DNA of 13,641 nt, from positions 1-13,641 of the forward strand of contig JAUXIR010000007.1 in the NCBI GenBank assembly GCA_030620915.1, read 5' to 3'. The stretch is from Geopsychrobacter sp. (lineage in GTDB: Bacteria > Desulfobacterota > Desulfuromonadia > Desulfuromonadales > Geopsychrobacteraceae). This document shows positions 1 through 7,433 of the stretch, in pieces. A program made the translations under genes and the position numbers. Every line of letters starts with the position of its first letter. The stretch's first letter is position 1. A model generated the notes under the pieces. The model saw nothing but the letters and a program-made list of their open reading frames with translations, made no database searches and was not told the origin of the DNA.

Positions 1-522
1 GCACATGGCGTTTGTAGTGTCGGGACCCAGCTTAAGCAATTTGGGGTTGGCGGCATTTCGTCCATCAGACGTCTCAACCCCATGTGGATCATGGCAACGC
101 GCGCAGGAGACCCTTGCACCAGCATAGTTGGAGCGACCGTAAAAAAGCGGGTTGATTGGTGCGCGAGCACCTGCCGCCTGATTTGTATCGGAAGCGGCCC
201 AGTCATGCGAAGTCTGATCAACAGGGATTTCGCCCTGAGCAGTTACGGATCCCATTGCATCACTGGCATCACCCTTGATGAATGTGGAATTCCCGATGGT
301 ATTGGTGTTACCCGGCCCAGTCAGTAAAAGCGGAAAGGACTGCCCACTCTGGCCCGGTGTATGACAATCGAGACAGAGGATCGAACCTACCGAATCGAGA
401 TTGGCACCAGCCTTATGGCACAAGTCGCAGGAAATGTCATGAACCCTACGGGCCGCAACCATCGACGGAATCGCCATTAATACTATTAGGGCAATAATGG
501 GTACCAGGGTCTTCAATTTCAT
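1..522 (-). CDS. Secreted multiheme c-type cytochrome, 3' end beyond window
   Basis: This gene reads leftwards and leaves the window after 174 codons. The ATG at 522 has a GGGAG ribosome site 7 bases upstream. Residues 1-24 form a signal peptide (hydrophobic core at about 5-22, likely cut after VAA), so the protein should be periplasmic or extracellular. Three complete CxxCH heme motifs are visible: C32-H36, C50-H54 and C140-H144. The last codon in the window is Cys, after a KLLKLGP stretch that in related cytochromes often precedes another heme motif, so at least one more heme is likely. The third motif reads CARCHDPHG, the paired CH...PH form common in doubled-CxxCH cytochromes. It starts 60 bp after the tetraheme gene ends and is probably in the same transcript. 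A role in extracellular electron transfer is inferred from context; I cannot assign a named family member. Confidence 0.9.
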   Translation of the reverse strand, partial: MKLKTLVPIIALIVLMAIPSMVAARRVHDISCDLCHKAGANLDSVGSILCLDCHTPGQSGQSFPLLLTGPGNTNTIGNSTFIKGDASDAMGSVTAQGEIPVDQTSHDWAASDTNQAAGARAPINPLFYGRSNYAGARVSCARCHDPHGVETSDGRNAANPKLLKLGPDTTNAMC

Positions 523-582
523 CAGCTTACTCCCAAGGGAACATCGGCACGTATAAAAAACCGCAAAACCAGAGTCATGGAA

Positions 583-1326
583 TTACTTAATGTGACAGCT
601 TAAACAGAGGTCGCTTCCAGTGTTTGGAATCGCCCAAAACGGTGTATACTCAGGTGCGGCAAAGTAGTCGACATGTGGATCGTGACAGGTCGCACATTCA
701 ACGTTCTTTGCGGCGCCGCCAAAGAGCGTAAGGCTATTGCCTTCTACTGTGGCAACGTCCTGCAATTTGGACGTATCGGCAGCATAGACCGCCTGGTAAC
801 TAAAGGAGATCGGGTGATCGTCACGCAGGTCGGTGGTATCGGCCGTATTGGCACTTGAACCACCGATTCGCGGACCCGGATTACCGAAACCGCCCACAAT
901 TTTAACGCCAGAGTTACTAGGAATACCGGTTGCGGGGTTATTAATAATATCGCCGACGCCGAGACTGCCGTCGTGACAGGAAAGACAGAGCAGCGATTCG
1001 GTATTGATCTCACGGTTAGTGGCAATCCCTAGAGTCGCCATGACCGCACCAGAGTAGCTCTGATAATGACCGACACCTTGAAGCGTCGAGCTGTCACGGT
1101 TCCAGAGTGGCGCATCCAGATTCCCACCGTGGGGGGTATGGCAGTAGATGCAGATTTGATCTTCTGACGCATTCCAAGCCGCATAAACATACAAACTATC
1201 AGCTGGATAAGATAAGTACGAAAGATTGTGTGGCGTATTCTTAATGTTTGCAGTACCGGTGCCAGCAAATGCCGAACCGACACTCAGCAGAAGAACCACA
1301 ATCAGAAGAATGCTTTTTTTATTCAC
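583..1326 (-). CDS. Tetraheme c-type cytochrome, OmcE-like in size and motif layout
   Basis: A 247-residue exported cytochrome. The start codon is GTG, with AAAGGG 8 bases upstream. A signal peptide covers residues 1-21 (cut after AFA). Four heme motifs are present: CIYCH (59-63), CLSCH (114-118), CATCH (211-215) and CLSCH (241-245), the last one almost at the C-terminus. Besides the four proximal histidines there are five others (H33, H66, H87, H171, H218), enough for bis-histidine ligation of all four hemes. The layout (an N-terminal PHNLS, CxYCHTPH, APLWNR, CLSCHDG, a DDHP motif, CATCHDPH and a terminal CLSCH) matches, as I recall it, the widespread tetraheme family that includes the Geobacter filament cytochrome OmcE. 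The fold and polymerisation are inferred, not shown. It lies between the propeller-protein gene (76-bp gap) and another cytochrome (60-bp gap), suggesting one operon under the upstream sigma-54 promoter. Confidence 0.9.
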   Translation of the reverse strand: MNKKSILLIVVLLLSVGSAFAGTGTANIKNTPHNLSYLSYPADSLYVYAAWNASEDQICIYCHTPHGGNLDAPLWNRDSSTLQGVGHYQSYSGAVMATLGIATNREINTESLLCLSCHDGSLGVGDIINNPATGIPSNSGVKIVGGFGNPGPRIGGSSANTADTTDLRDDHPISFSYQAVYAADTSKLQDVATVEGNSLTLFGGAAKNVECATCHDPHVDYFAAPEYTPFWAIPNTGSDLCLSCHIK

Positions 1327-1402
1327 GAAGGAAACCCTTTCCCTGTCCTGAACTTTAGTTAGAACTACAGGTCAACTAATTCGATTTGATGCCTGTTGTT
1401 TT

Positions 1403-4192
1403 TTACTGCAGAATCCCGATAAATTCAGCCACGGCAATACCGGCGAAACTGTCAGCACCGAGCAGATCAACCAATTGCCCTGCCTTTATCAAAGCCGAGC
1501 CATACTTGCCACCTTCGATCCGTTTGACGATATTCGCAAGTCGCGAGAGCAACTCGGGAGCCTGATCGAGAACCAGCGGCTCAACATCGGCAAGCTTTGT
1601 CAGTAAGGCTTCCTTATATGCCGGAGCGAAACCACCCTGCTGACCGTTGGCGACAACGAGAGTACCAGTGTTGGTACCGTAGACCAAGTCGAAATAGTTG
1701 CTGCCAGCAAAGTTCAGAGCGAAGACACGCTCAGCGCCAGCAACCGACAGACCGGTGCTGGTCGTGGCAGTCACAACATCACCGCTGATCTCTGTCCGAA
1801 AGAGCTCGCCCTCGATGAGCAACATCAACTCACGACTGCCGTCAGCACTCCAGTCACTGAACATCGGGACGGCGGGAGCGGTCAGTGTCGCCATGACAGT
1901 CTCAAGACCAATACTAGGAGCGGAGTCGGTTCCGACATTGGCAAACAACAGAAGCTCGAGACCAGATGCAACAACAAGATCCTTAGCACCATCACCATTG
2001 ACATCGCCAACTACCGGAACGGCCTGAGAGTTAACCGTGACCAACCATTGAGGTACCGCTGAGAAACTCAATCCACCCTGCCCGCTGAACAGTTGAACCT
2101 TGCCATCGGCACCACCGACCAGCAAATCAAGCTTATCGTCGTTGTCCCAGTCAACCAGACAGGGAGCAGCACCGGCAATCGGCGGAATTTCAAGCTGCTG
2201 CGGAGCGGTCGCGAAGACAACCCGGTCAGTTTCTACCTTGCTTACGCTCAGATCTTCAATGGTGTCTGCCGCTAGAGGATCCAGGACCAAAGACCCTTTG
2301 TAGAAGTTGATATATCCATCGTCGGCCAAGAGCAGGTCAAGAATACCATCCCGATCAAGGTCAGCAACGGCTGGTGCGACGCCAACCCCCTGCACCGCCT
2401 GCCCGACAAGACGCAGTCCATGAACAGCGAAACTGGTTGCCAGGCGGGCGCCTTTCAATCCAGCGACGACATCTGTCTGTGCATCCTTAATAATATCAAC
2501 CGTCATAACGTAAGGCTCGAAACCGGCTGCTTCGACTACAAGCGCGTAACTGCCTTCGGCCAGGCCGCGGATCTCAACCGGCGCAGTCCCGACAAGGCGT
2601 CCGGCATAACCATGATGTCCACTCAGATATACCGAGGAACCCGGTACATTTGCAGAAACCCTGAGAACTGAAGCCTGAAAAACAAGGCTGCCGCTGCTCG
2701 CTGAAGTCGTCTCCAGCGCAGTGTTATCAACCGCAACAACCTTCCAGCTGTATGTCGCACCCGGCGTCAGCGCAGCGGAAAGATCTGTGATGGGAGCGCT
2801 GAGAGCGGCATAGGTCGAACTTGCCACGACAGAAGCACCTTCAGAAATTTCGACGCGGTAGTTGACGCTAGGGTTGGGGTCGGCATCGCTTGAGCCAGCC
2901 CAGCTCAGAATGGCGTCGCTGCCGGCATCTTCCCCGCCCAGAAAGGAGGTCAGAACCGGAGCACTCGGAGCTTCCTCAACGACATTTACATAAAAGGCCT
3001 GCGGAGAGGACCAGGCAGAGGTTGCCTGGCCATCATCGGCCCGAACCTGCCAGGTGTAGCTTGCGTTTTCATCCAGACTTAAATCCACAATTGCCGTAGT
3101 CTGGTTAACCCCTTCAGCAACGGAGAAGCTGGTGACCTGGGTGGCCCCAGCAAGAACCTGAACATCGTAGGTCAGAGTGTCGCTTTCAGCATCCGTGGAG
3201 TTATTGAAGATCAGACCGGGGGTAAGGCTTGAGACCTCACCCAAAGTAACCGGGACCGGGACAGATGGAGGGTTATTGATCTCAACAGGGATACTGCCAT
3301 TATCAATGGCATAGATATCGACCCGGGCATCACCATAAAGTACATAAAGGAGACTATTGTCCGCGTCAAAGGCCATAGAACCAGGATGATTAACTGAACC
3401 AAATCCATAGTTGAGCAGTGGCGCATTGGTCATGACATCCATGACCCGGATAGTCCCTTGGTTAAAATCAGAGACATAGTAATAATCAGCATCATCGAAG
3501 GCAACGGCACCAAAGTCAAACAAAGCAGTACCGAACCCGCTGCTCGCCGCAATACTGTTCTGCAGTACACCGCCAGTGTCATAGACATAGAGCGTCGGAA
3601 CAATCCCGGCAGCTTCATCAATATTATCATTGACAATATAGACCAGGTTACTGGCGGGATCTATCGAAAGGCCAATACCGCCGCTAAACCGCTGGACAGG
3701 AAAAACCGACCCGACGAGACCGTCGGGACCAAACACCTTGATCCGGCCCGCCGTCTGATCCACAACATAGATATTACCATTGACATCAAAATCGATCGCG
3801 CCAGCAAACAAGAATTCACCAGGACCCTGACCAAGATAACCAGTCAAGGTGCCTGCAGCATCCAGAATAGCGACCGCATCACCGGCAGACACATAAACCC
3901 TGCCGCCAGCTGCGACCGCAAGACCGGCACCCGAGACCTGCGCCCCAGAAAATACGCCAACCTTAGTGCCATAGCTATCGAACTTGAACACCGCATGAGC
4001 ACGACAGTCAGCAACATACAGGTTTCCATCGGAATCAAGATCGATCATCGTCGGACCCCGCAAACCTTCGCTGATCTGCCCCACGGGAACGATCGGTGGC
4101 GCAGCTAATGCGACGGCCGGGCTGAGCCATATCACCCCGAACAACAGCGATATCACCGCAAGCAGGCAGAGGTTGATGCAGGACCGAGTCAT
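1403..4192 (-). CDS. Secreted double beta-propeller protein (NHL, Fn3-like, PEGA, FG-GAP/VCBS)
   Basis: A 929-residue exported protein with a near-ideal AGGAGG ribosome site 7 bases before its ATG. Residues 1-30 are a signal peptide (cut after ALA). Residues 35-300 carry NHL-type propeller blades with repeated DxDGNxYVAD and GNIYVVD signatures. Residues about 308-405 and 410-505 are two Fn3-like domains (TYDVQV...YTWQVRADD; NYRVEIS...YSWKVVAVD). Residues 510-580 look like a PEGA domain (VYLSG...G-AP-EIRGL-EGSYALVVEAAGFEPY). Residues 600-850 hold FG-GAP/VCBS-type repeats with calcium-loop motifs: DLDRDG at 611, DWDNDD at 681, DVNGDG at 730, DWSADG at 780. A helical tail of about 60 residues ends the protein. 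No heme motif is seen. Its place directly upstream of two cytochromes suggests a surface scaffold, adhesin or assembly partner for them. The exact function is unknown. Confidence 0.9.
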   Translation of the reverse strand: MTRSCINLCLLAVISLLFGVIWLSPAVALAAPPIVPVGQISEGLRGPTMIDLDSDGNLYVADCRAHAVFKFDSYGTKVGVFSGAQVSGAGLAVAAGGRVYVSAGDAVAILDAAGTLTGYLGQGPGEFLFAGAIDFDVNGNIYVVDQTAGRIKVFGPDGLVGSVFPVQRFSGGIGLSIDPASNLVYIVNDNIDEAAGIVPTLYVYDTGGVLQNSIAASSGFGTALFDFGAVAFDDADYYYVSDFNQGTIRVMDVMTNAPLLNYGFGSVNHPGSMAFDADNSLLYVLYGDARVDIYAIDNGSIPVEINNPPSVPVPVTLGEVSSLTPGLIFNNSTDAESDTLTYDVQVLAGATQVTSFSVAEGVNQTTAIVDLSLDENASYTWQVRADDGQATSAWSSPQAFYVNVVEEAPSAPVLTSFLGGEDAGSDAILSWAGSSDADPNPSVNYRVEISEGASVVASSTYAALSAPITDLSAALTPGATYSWKVVAVDNTALETTSASSGSLVFQASVLRVSANVPGSSVYLSGHHGYAGRLVGTAPVEIRGLAEGSYALVVEAAGFEPYVMTVDIIKDAQTDVVAGLKGARLATSFAVHGLRLVGQAVQGVGVAPAVADLDRDGILDLLLADDGYINFYKGSLVLDPLAADTIEDLSVSKVETDRVVFATAPQQLEIPPIAGAAPCLVDWDNDDKLDLLVGGADGKVQLFSGQGGLSFSAVPQWLVTVNSQAVPVVGDVNGDGAKDLVVASGLELLLFANVGTDSAPSIGLETVMATLTAPAVPMFSDWSADGSRELMLLIEGELFRTEISGDVVTATTSTGLSVAGAERVFALNFAGSNYFDLVYGTNTGTLVVANGQQGGFAPAYKEALLTKLADVEPLVLDQAPELLSRLANIVKRIEGGKYGSALIKAGQLVDLLGADSFAGIAVAEFIGILQ

Positions 4193-4221
4193 AGTGTTGC
4201 CTCCTGAAAATAAAGAGTCGC

Positions 4222-4236
4222 AGGCTTTTTGAGCCT
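4222..4236 (-). other. Small stem-loop in the 5' leader of the propeller-protein mRNA
   Basis: The sequence AGGCT-CAAAA-AGCCT forms a 5-bp stem with a 5-base loop. It would lie about 30 bases into the leader transcribed from the sigma-54 promoter, before the ribosome site. The stem is short, so it may have no function. Confidence 0.3.
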
Positions 4237-4275
4237 AGGCACCCTTGAGCGTAAACTTATTCTAAAGGCATTACC

Positions 4276-4292
4276 TGCAAAGATGGTACCAG
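4276..4292 (-). promoter_or_regulatory. Sigma-54 (-24/-12) promoter for the propeller-cytochrome operon
   Basis: The minus strand reads TGGTAC-N5-TTGCA, with exactly 10 bases between the GG and the GC. It agrees with the consensus TGGCAC-N5-TTGCA except for one T in the -24 box. The predicted start of transcription is near 4265, giving a leader of roughly 73 bases before the ATG at 4192. The gene immediately upstream encodes a sigma-54 activator, which supports the call. Confidence 0.8.
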
Positions 4293-4335
4293 CAACAAAC
4301 AGCTCAAAAAAGCGACATGACCCACGCAAACCAAT

Positions 4336-4362
4336 GGCCGTTGCTCATCGGTCACAACGGCC
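4336..4362. promoter_or_regulatory. Dyad upstream of the sigma-54 promoter, candidate activator site
   Basis: A perfect inverted repeat GGCCGTTG-N11-CAACGGCC has half-site centres 19 bp apart, about two helical turns. It is centred near -84 from the predicted start, in the range usual for enhancer-binding activators. It also lies 40-66 bp after the regulator's stop codon and could be read as a terminator stem, but no T-run follows on the minus strand, so I favour an operator. Confidence 0.5.
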
Positions 4363-4401
4363 GCCTAGCTGGCATAAAACTAAATTATGAGTCGTGCTAT
4401 C

Positions 4402-5769
4402 TTACAAAAACTTGAACTTTTTCATCCGGTAGCGAAAGGCATCGATCCCCAGATTCAGCTTTTTCGCGGCCTTCGACTGGTTCCCATCAGAGGTCTCGAG
4501 GGACTGTCTTATCAACTCGCGTTCCACGTCTTCGATATCGATCCCCTCGGCCGGCAGGGTAAAGATAAGCGGACTGCCGCCGGCGGGCACGGTACGCGAC
4601 ACCAGTTCGCGCGGCAGATGTTCATACTCCATGGTTTCGGCGTTTTCGAGAATAACCGCGCGCTCGATGACGTTGCGCAATTCGCGAATATTTCCCGGCC
4701 AGTCGTAATCGACCAGGACTTTTTCGGCCTCCGCCGATATCTGCCGGACATCCTTGCCGAACTCCCGATTGAAGGATTCGATGAAATGTCGCGCCAGGGT
4801 CAGAATGTCATCCCGGCGTTCGCGCAACGGCGGCAGAAAAATCGGGATAACCTGCAGACGATAATAGAGGTCACTGCGGAAGACCTTTTGCTCAATCGCT
4901 TCCAACAGATCGCAGTTGGTGGCCGAAACGATACGGATATCGACATGAATGTCCTTGACGCCGCCGACGCGACGGAAGGTGCGGTCCTCAAGCACGCGCA
5001 GCAGTTTGGCCTGGATCGCCATCGGCATATCGCCGACCTCATCGAGAAACACGGTGCCACCATGGGCCATCTCGAAGAGGCCCTTTTTCTGGGCCTTGGC
5101 ATCGGTAAAGGCCCCTTTTTCATGGCCCATCAGCTCGCTTTCGAGCAGGGTCTCGGGAACCGCGGCGCAGTTAATCGCCATGAACGGCTTATCGGCACGT
5201 GCTCCCTCGTAATGAATCGCCTTAGCGATCAACTCCTTACCGGTGCCACTCTCCCCTTGAATCAGTACGGTTCCGGCACCACTCAGGGCAATCTTGCGCA
5301 CCATGTTCAATACATGGTGCAGATCGGCGCTGTCGCCAATAATGCTGTCGATACTGAAACGCTTCGGCTGCACCGCACGCAGCTGAGCAACCTCACGCTT
5401 AAGCTCGCGTGTTTCGAGGGCCTTATTGATCACGATGGCAAGCTCATCGAGATTGAATGGCTTATTGATGTAATCGTAGGCGCCAAGGCGCATCGCCTTG
5501 ACCGCCGTTTCAAGCACCCCAAGGGCGGTAACCATGATCACGACCACATCCTCTTCGAGTTCCTTGACCTTCTCAAGGACCTCCAGGCCGTTCATCCCCG
5601 GCAACTGAATATCGAGCAGCATCAGATCGGGAGTCTCTTCCTGCAGCAAACGCAGAGCATCCTCACCAGACCCTGCGGTACTGACCTCGTAGCCTTGTTT
5701 CTTCAGGTTCTGCTCAAGAGACCAGCGAATCAGATGCTCGTCGTCGACAACCAGAATTTTATTTTTCAT
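4402..5769 (-). CDS. Sigma-54-dependent response regulator (NtrC family)
   Basis: A 455-residue activator in the usual three-part layout. I start it at the ATG at 5769 (MKNKILVVDD), which has AAGGAG 10 bases upstream; an ATG 15 codons earlier only adds a tail unlike the family. The receiver domain (1-120) has D9/D10, phosphoacceptor D53, T81 and K103. The AAA+ domain (about 138-385) has Walker A GESGTGKE at 172-179, the sigma-54-contact loop GAFTDA at 219-224 (a variant of GAFTGA that keeps the Phe-Thr), Walker B FLDEVGD at 241-247, arginine finger region FRSDLYYRL, and WPGNIREL at 357-364. A Fis-type helix-turn-helix fills 417-453. It probably drives the -24/-12 promoter just downstream of it, and perhaps the other sigma-54 sites in the window. 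Its partner kinase lies 52 bp upstream. Confidence 0.96.
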   Translation of the reverse strand: MKNKILVVDDEHLIRWSLEQNLKKQGYEVSTAGSGEDALRLLQEETPDLMLLDIQLPGMNGLEVLEKVKELEEDVVVIMVTALGVLETAVKAMRLGAYDYINKPFNLDELAIVINKALETRELKREVAQLRAVQPKRFSIDSIIGDSADLHHVLNMVRKIALSGAGTVLIQGESGTGKELIAKAIHYEGARADKPFMAINCAAVPETLLESELMGHEKGAFTDAKAQKKGLFEMAHGGTVFLDEVGDMPMAIQAKLLRVLEDRTFRRVGGVKDIHVDIRIVSATNCDLLEAIEQKVFRSDLYYRLQVIPIFLPPLRERRDDILTLARHFIESFNREFGKDVRQISAEAEKVLVDYDWPGNIRELRNVIERAVILENAETMEYEHLPRELVSRTVPAGGSPLIFTLPAEGIDIEDVERELIRQSLETSDGNQSKAAKKLNLGIDAFRYRMKKFKFL

Positions 5770-5821
5770 ATGACAGTTTCTCCTTATTCCTGCACGGAAG
5801 AGACATCCTCCCAAGGTTCAT

Positions 5822-7297
5822 TCACGTTTGGGGACAGTTATCCAGCACCGGCAGAAGCAGGGAAAATTCTGCCCCCTTACCGAGCCCACTCTCAACCTCA
5901 AGGCTTCCGCCGTTATTCTCCATTAATTGCCGACAGATCGGCAACCCAAGTCCAGTGCCTTGAGTCTTGGTCGTATAGAAGGGCGTAAATATCTTGGCCA
6001 GCACCTCCGGCGTGATCCCCGGTCCGGTGTCAGAAATGCGGATCCTCACCCAGGCCCTTCCGTCACGCTGGATCTGGTCGGTCACGACGGTCAACATGCC
6101 GCCTTCGGTCATGGCCTGCACAGCATTGAGTGCGATATTGAGAATCACCTGCTGGATCTGCTTGACATCGATCCAGACCGCCGGCAATTCACGCGTCATC
6201 TCGTCGACACGGTTGATATTTTTAGATTCGGGGTGCTGGGCCACGAAAAGCAGGGTCTGCTTGAGCAGGTCATTGATGTCGGCGAAGGCAAACTCAGGCT
6301 GGCCGGGCTTACCGAAATAGAGCAGGTCATTGACCGTCTTATCGAGGCGACCGATCTGGCTCTGGATCTGCAGCATGATCTCACGGCGCTGATCGCCTTC
6401 CGGGTAATCGTCGGAAAGAACGCTGATCGCGCCGCTGATTCCAGCCAGCGGGTTCTTGATTTCATGGGCCAGGCCTGCAGCCATCTCCCCGACCGAAGCA
6501 AGACGGTCAACCCGCTCCATCTGCTGATAATGGTATTGCTCAAGTTCGTTCTGCGCGCGGGAGAGATTGCCGACCATCGCATTGAAGCCGTCCATCAACT
6601 GACCGATCTCATCATTCTGCACCGGAGTCATGCGGACCGTCAGATCGCCATCCTCGACCTGAGCCATGCACTGAGTGATTTTTTCCAACGGGCGACGCAA
6701 AAAGCGGATCATCACGACCGAAATCCCGGCCGCGAGGAATCCGAGGATGATCAGGGTAGAAACCATAAACAGCTGACTGGTCTCACGCAACTGCAGATAC
6801 ATCTCGGCCAACGAGAAGTCCATATTGAGCACGCCGATAACCTTGCGACCAGTCCCATGACAACGAAAGCAGCGCTCATCGGAGACGATCGGGCGCACCA
6901 TCGCCAGCACTCGCCCACCACCTTGAGCCTGAAATACCCCCTCTGAAACCTTTCCGGTAAAAAGGGAAAAATCGCGCCGATCGACATGTGTGCCGATTTC
7001 ATTCGGATCAGCCGAGGTCAGAATAATCCCGTCGGGATTGAATATTCGCACCCCGGTGATCCCATGTCCGCGGCCGACGGTTTCGAGAATCGCCTGCACT
7101 TCAGACGTGTTACCAAGGCGCATCGAGTTAAAGATCGACTTCTCGATGGTCCCAAGCAACATATTGGCGTGGTGGCGGGTGGTCCCGATCAGATGGGCCT
7201 GCTCGCGGTAAAGGTGGAAGAGGGTAAAGATACCAACACCGAGGGCGAGCAGCAGCACATTGAATAGAATAATGCGGCTGATCAGACTTCTAAACAT
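5822..7297 (-). CDS. Membrane sensor histidine kinase with a periplasmic heme c motif
   Basis: A 491-residue kinase; the ATG has GGAGGG 5 bases upstream. Transmembrane helices at about 9-29 and 174-197 enclose a periplasmic sensor region of some 145 residues. That region contains CFRCH at 143-147, a motif for covalent heme c, just before the second helix. A HAMP linker (about 198-250) leads to the HisKA domain with H278 in HEIKNP, and to an ATPase domain with N-box at 387-394, DTGPGI at 423-428, FTPFYTTK and GTGLGL. All catalytic motifs look intact. Heme-bearing periplasmic sensors of this kind are known in Geobacter and relatives. Redox state or a heme ligand is therefore the likely signal, although this is inferred. 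It is the first gene of the kinase-regulator pair. In the 136-bp gap upstream of it I see no clear promoter. Confidence 0.95.
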   Translation of the reverse strand: MFRSLISRIILFNVLLLALGVGIFTLFHLYREQAHLIGTTRHHANMLLGTIEKSIFNSMRLGNTSEVQAILETVGRGHGITGVRIFNPDGIILTSADPNEIGTHVDRRDFSLFTGKVSEGVFQAQGGGRVLAMVRPIVSDERCFRCHGTGRKVIGVLNMDFSLAEMYLQLRETSQLFMVSTLIILGFLAAGISVVMIRFLRRPLEKITQCMAQVEDGDLTVRMTPVQNDEIGQLMDGFNAMVGNLSRAQNELEQYHYQQMERVDRLASVGEMAAGLAHEIKNPLAGISGAISVLSDDYPEGDQRREIMLQIQSQIGRLDKTVNDLLYFGKPGQPEFAFADINDLLKQTLLFVAQHPESKNINRVDEMTRELPAVWIDVKQIQQVILNIALNAVQAMTEGGMLTVVTDQIQRDGRAWVRIRISDTGPGITPEVLAKIFTPFYTTKTQGTGLGLPICRQLMENNGGSLEVESGLGKGAEFSLLLPVLDNCPQT

Positions 7298-7409
7298 TCA
7301 GGCCCTCCGGGCATTGGAACATTAAGGTTAAAGATAAGTCCAGAATCCTCTTGAGGTTAGACAGCGACGGAAGTCCACTTAAACCCTGCGGCGATCCGCT
7401 GCTCTTCAG

Positions 7410-7430
7410 TCGCCGGCTTCGTGCCGGCGA
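7410..7430 (-). terminator. Hairpin after the pilin-like gene, possible terminator
   Basis: TCGCCGGC and GCCGGCGA pair as an 8-bp GC-rich stem with a 5-base loop, starting 3 bases after the final stop of the pilin-like gene. There is no T-run, so it is not a classic intrinsic terminator. It may slow transcription or protect the mRNA end before the kinase gene. Confidence 0.4.
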
Positions 7431-7433
7431 AAG

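Noticed and set aside
1327..1402. Separate promoter before the tetraheme cytochrome
   Set aside because: A TTGACC is present but no partner box at proper spacing and no -24/-12 element, so co-transcription from the upstream promoter is simpler.
3458..4108. Plus-strand open frame of 216 codons
   Set aside because: Antisense to the NHL propeller; its repeats mirror the propeller repeats.
5770..5814. Earlier ATG for the response regulator
   Set aside because: It adds 15 residues unlike any receiver domain, while the ATG at 5769 has AAGGAG upstream and gives the standard opening.
4387..5988. Long plus-strand open frame of 533 codons
   Set aside because: It is antisense to the response regulator, whose motifs are complete. 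The translation shows no family pattern, and long antisense frames are common opposite GC-rich genes.
5927..6946. Plus-strand open frame of 339 codons
   Set aside because: Antisense to the kinase catalytic region. Its His- and Asp-rich composition reflects the opposite strand.
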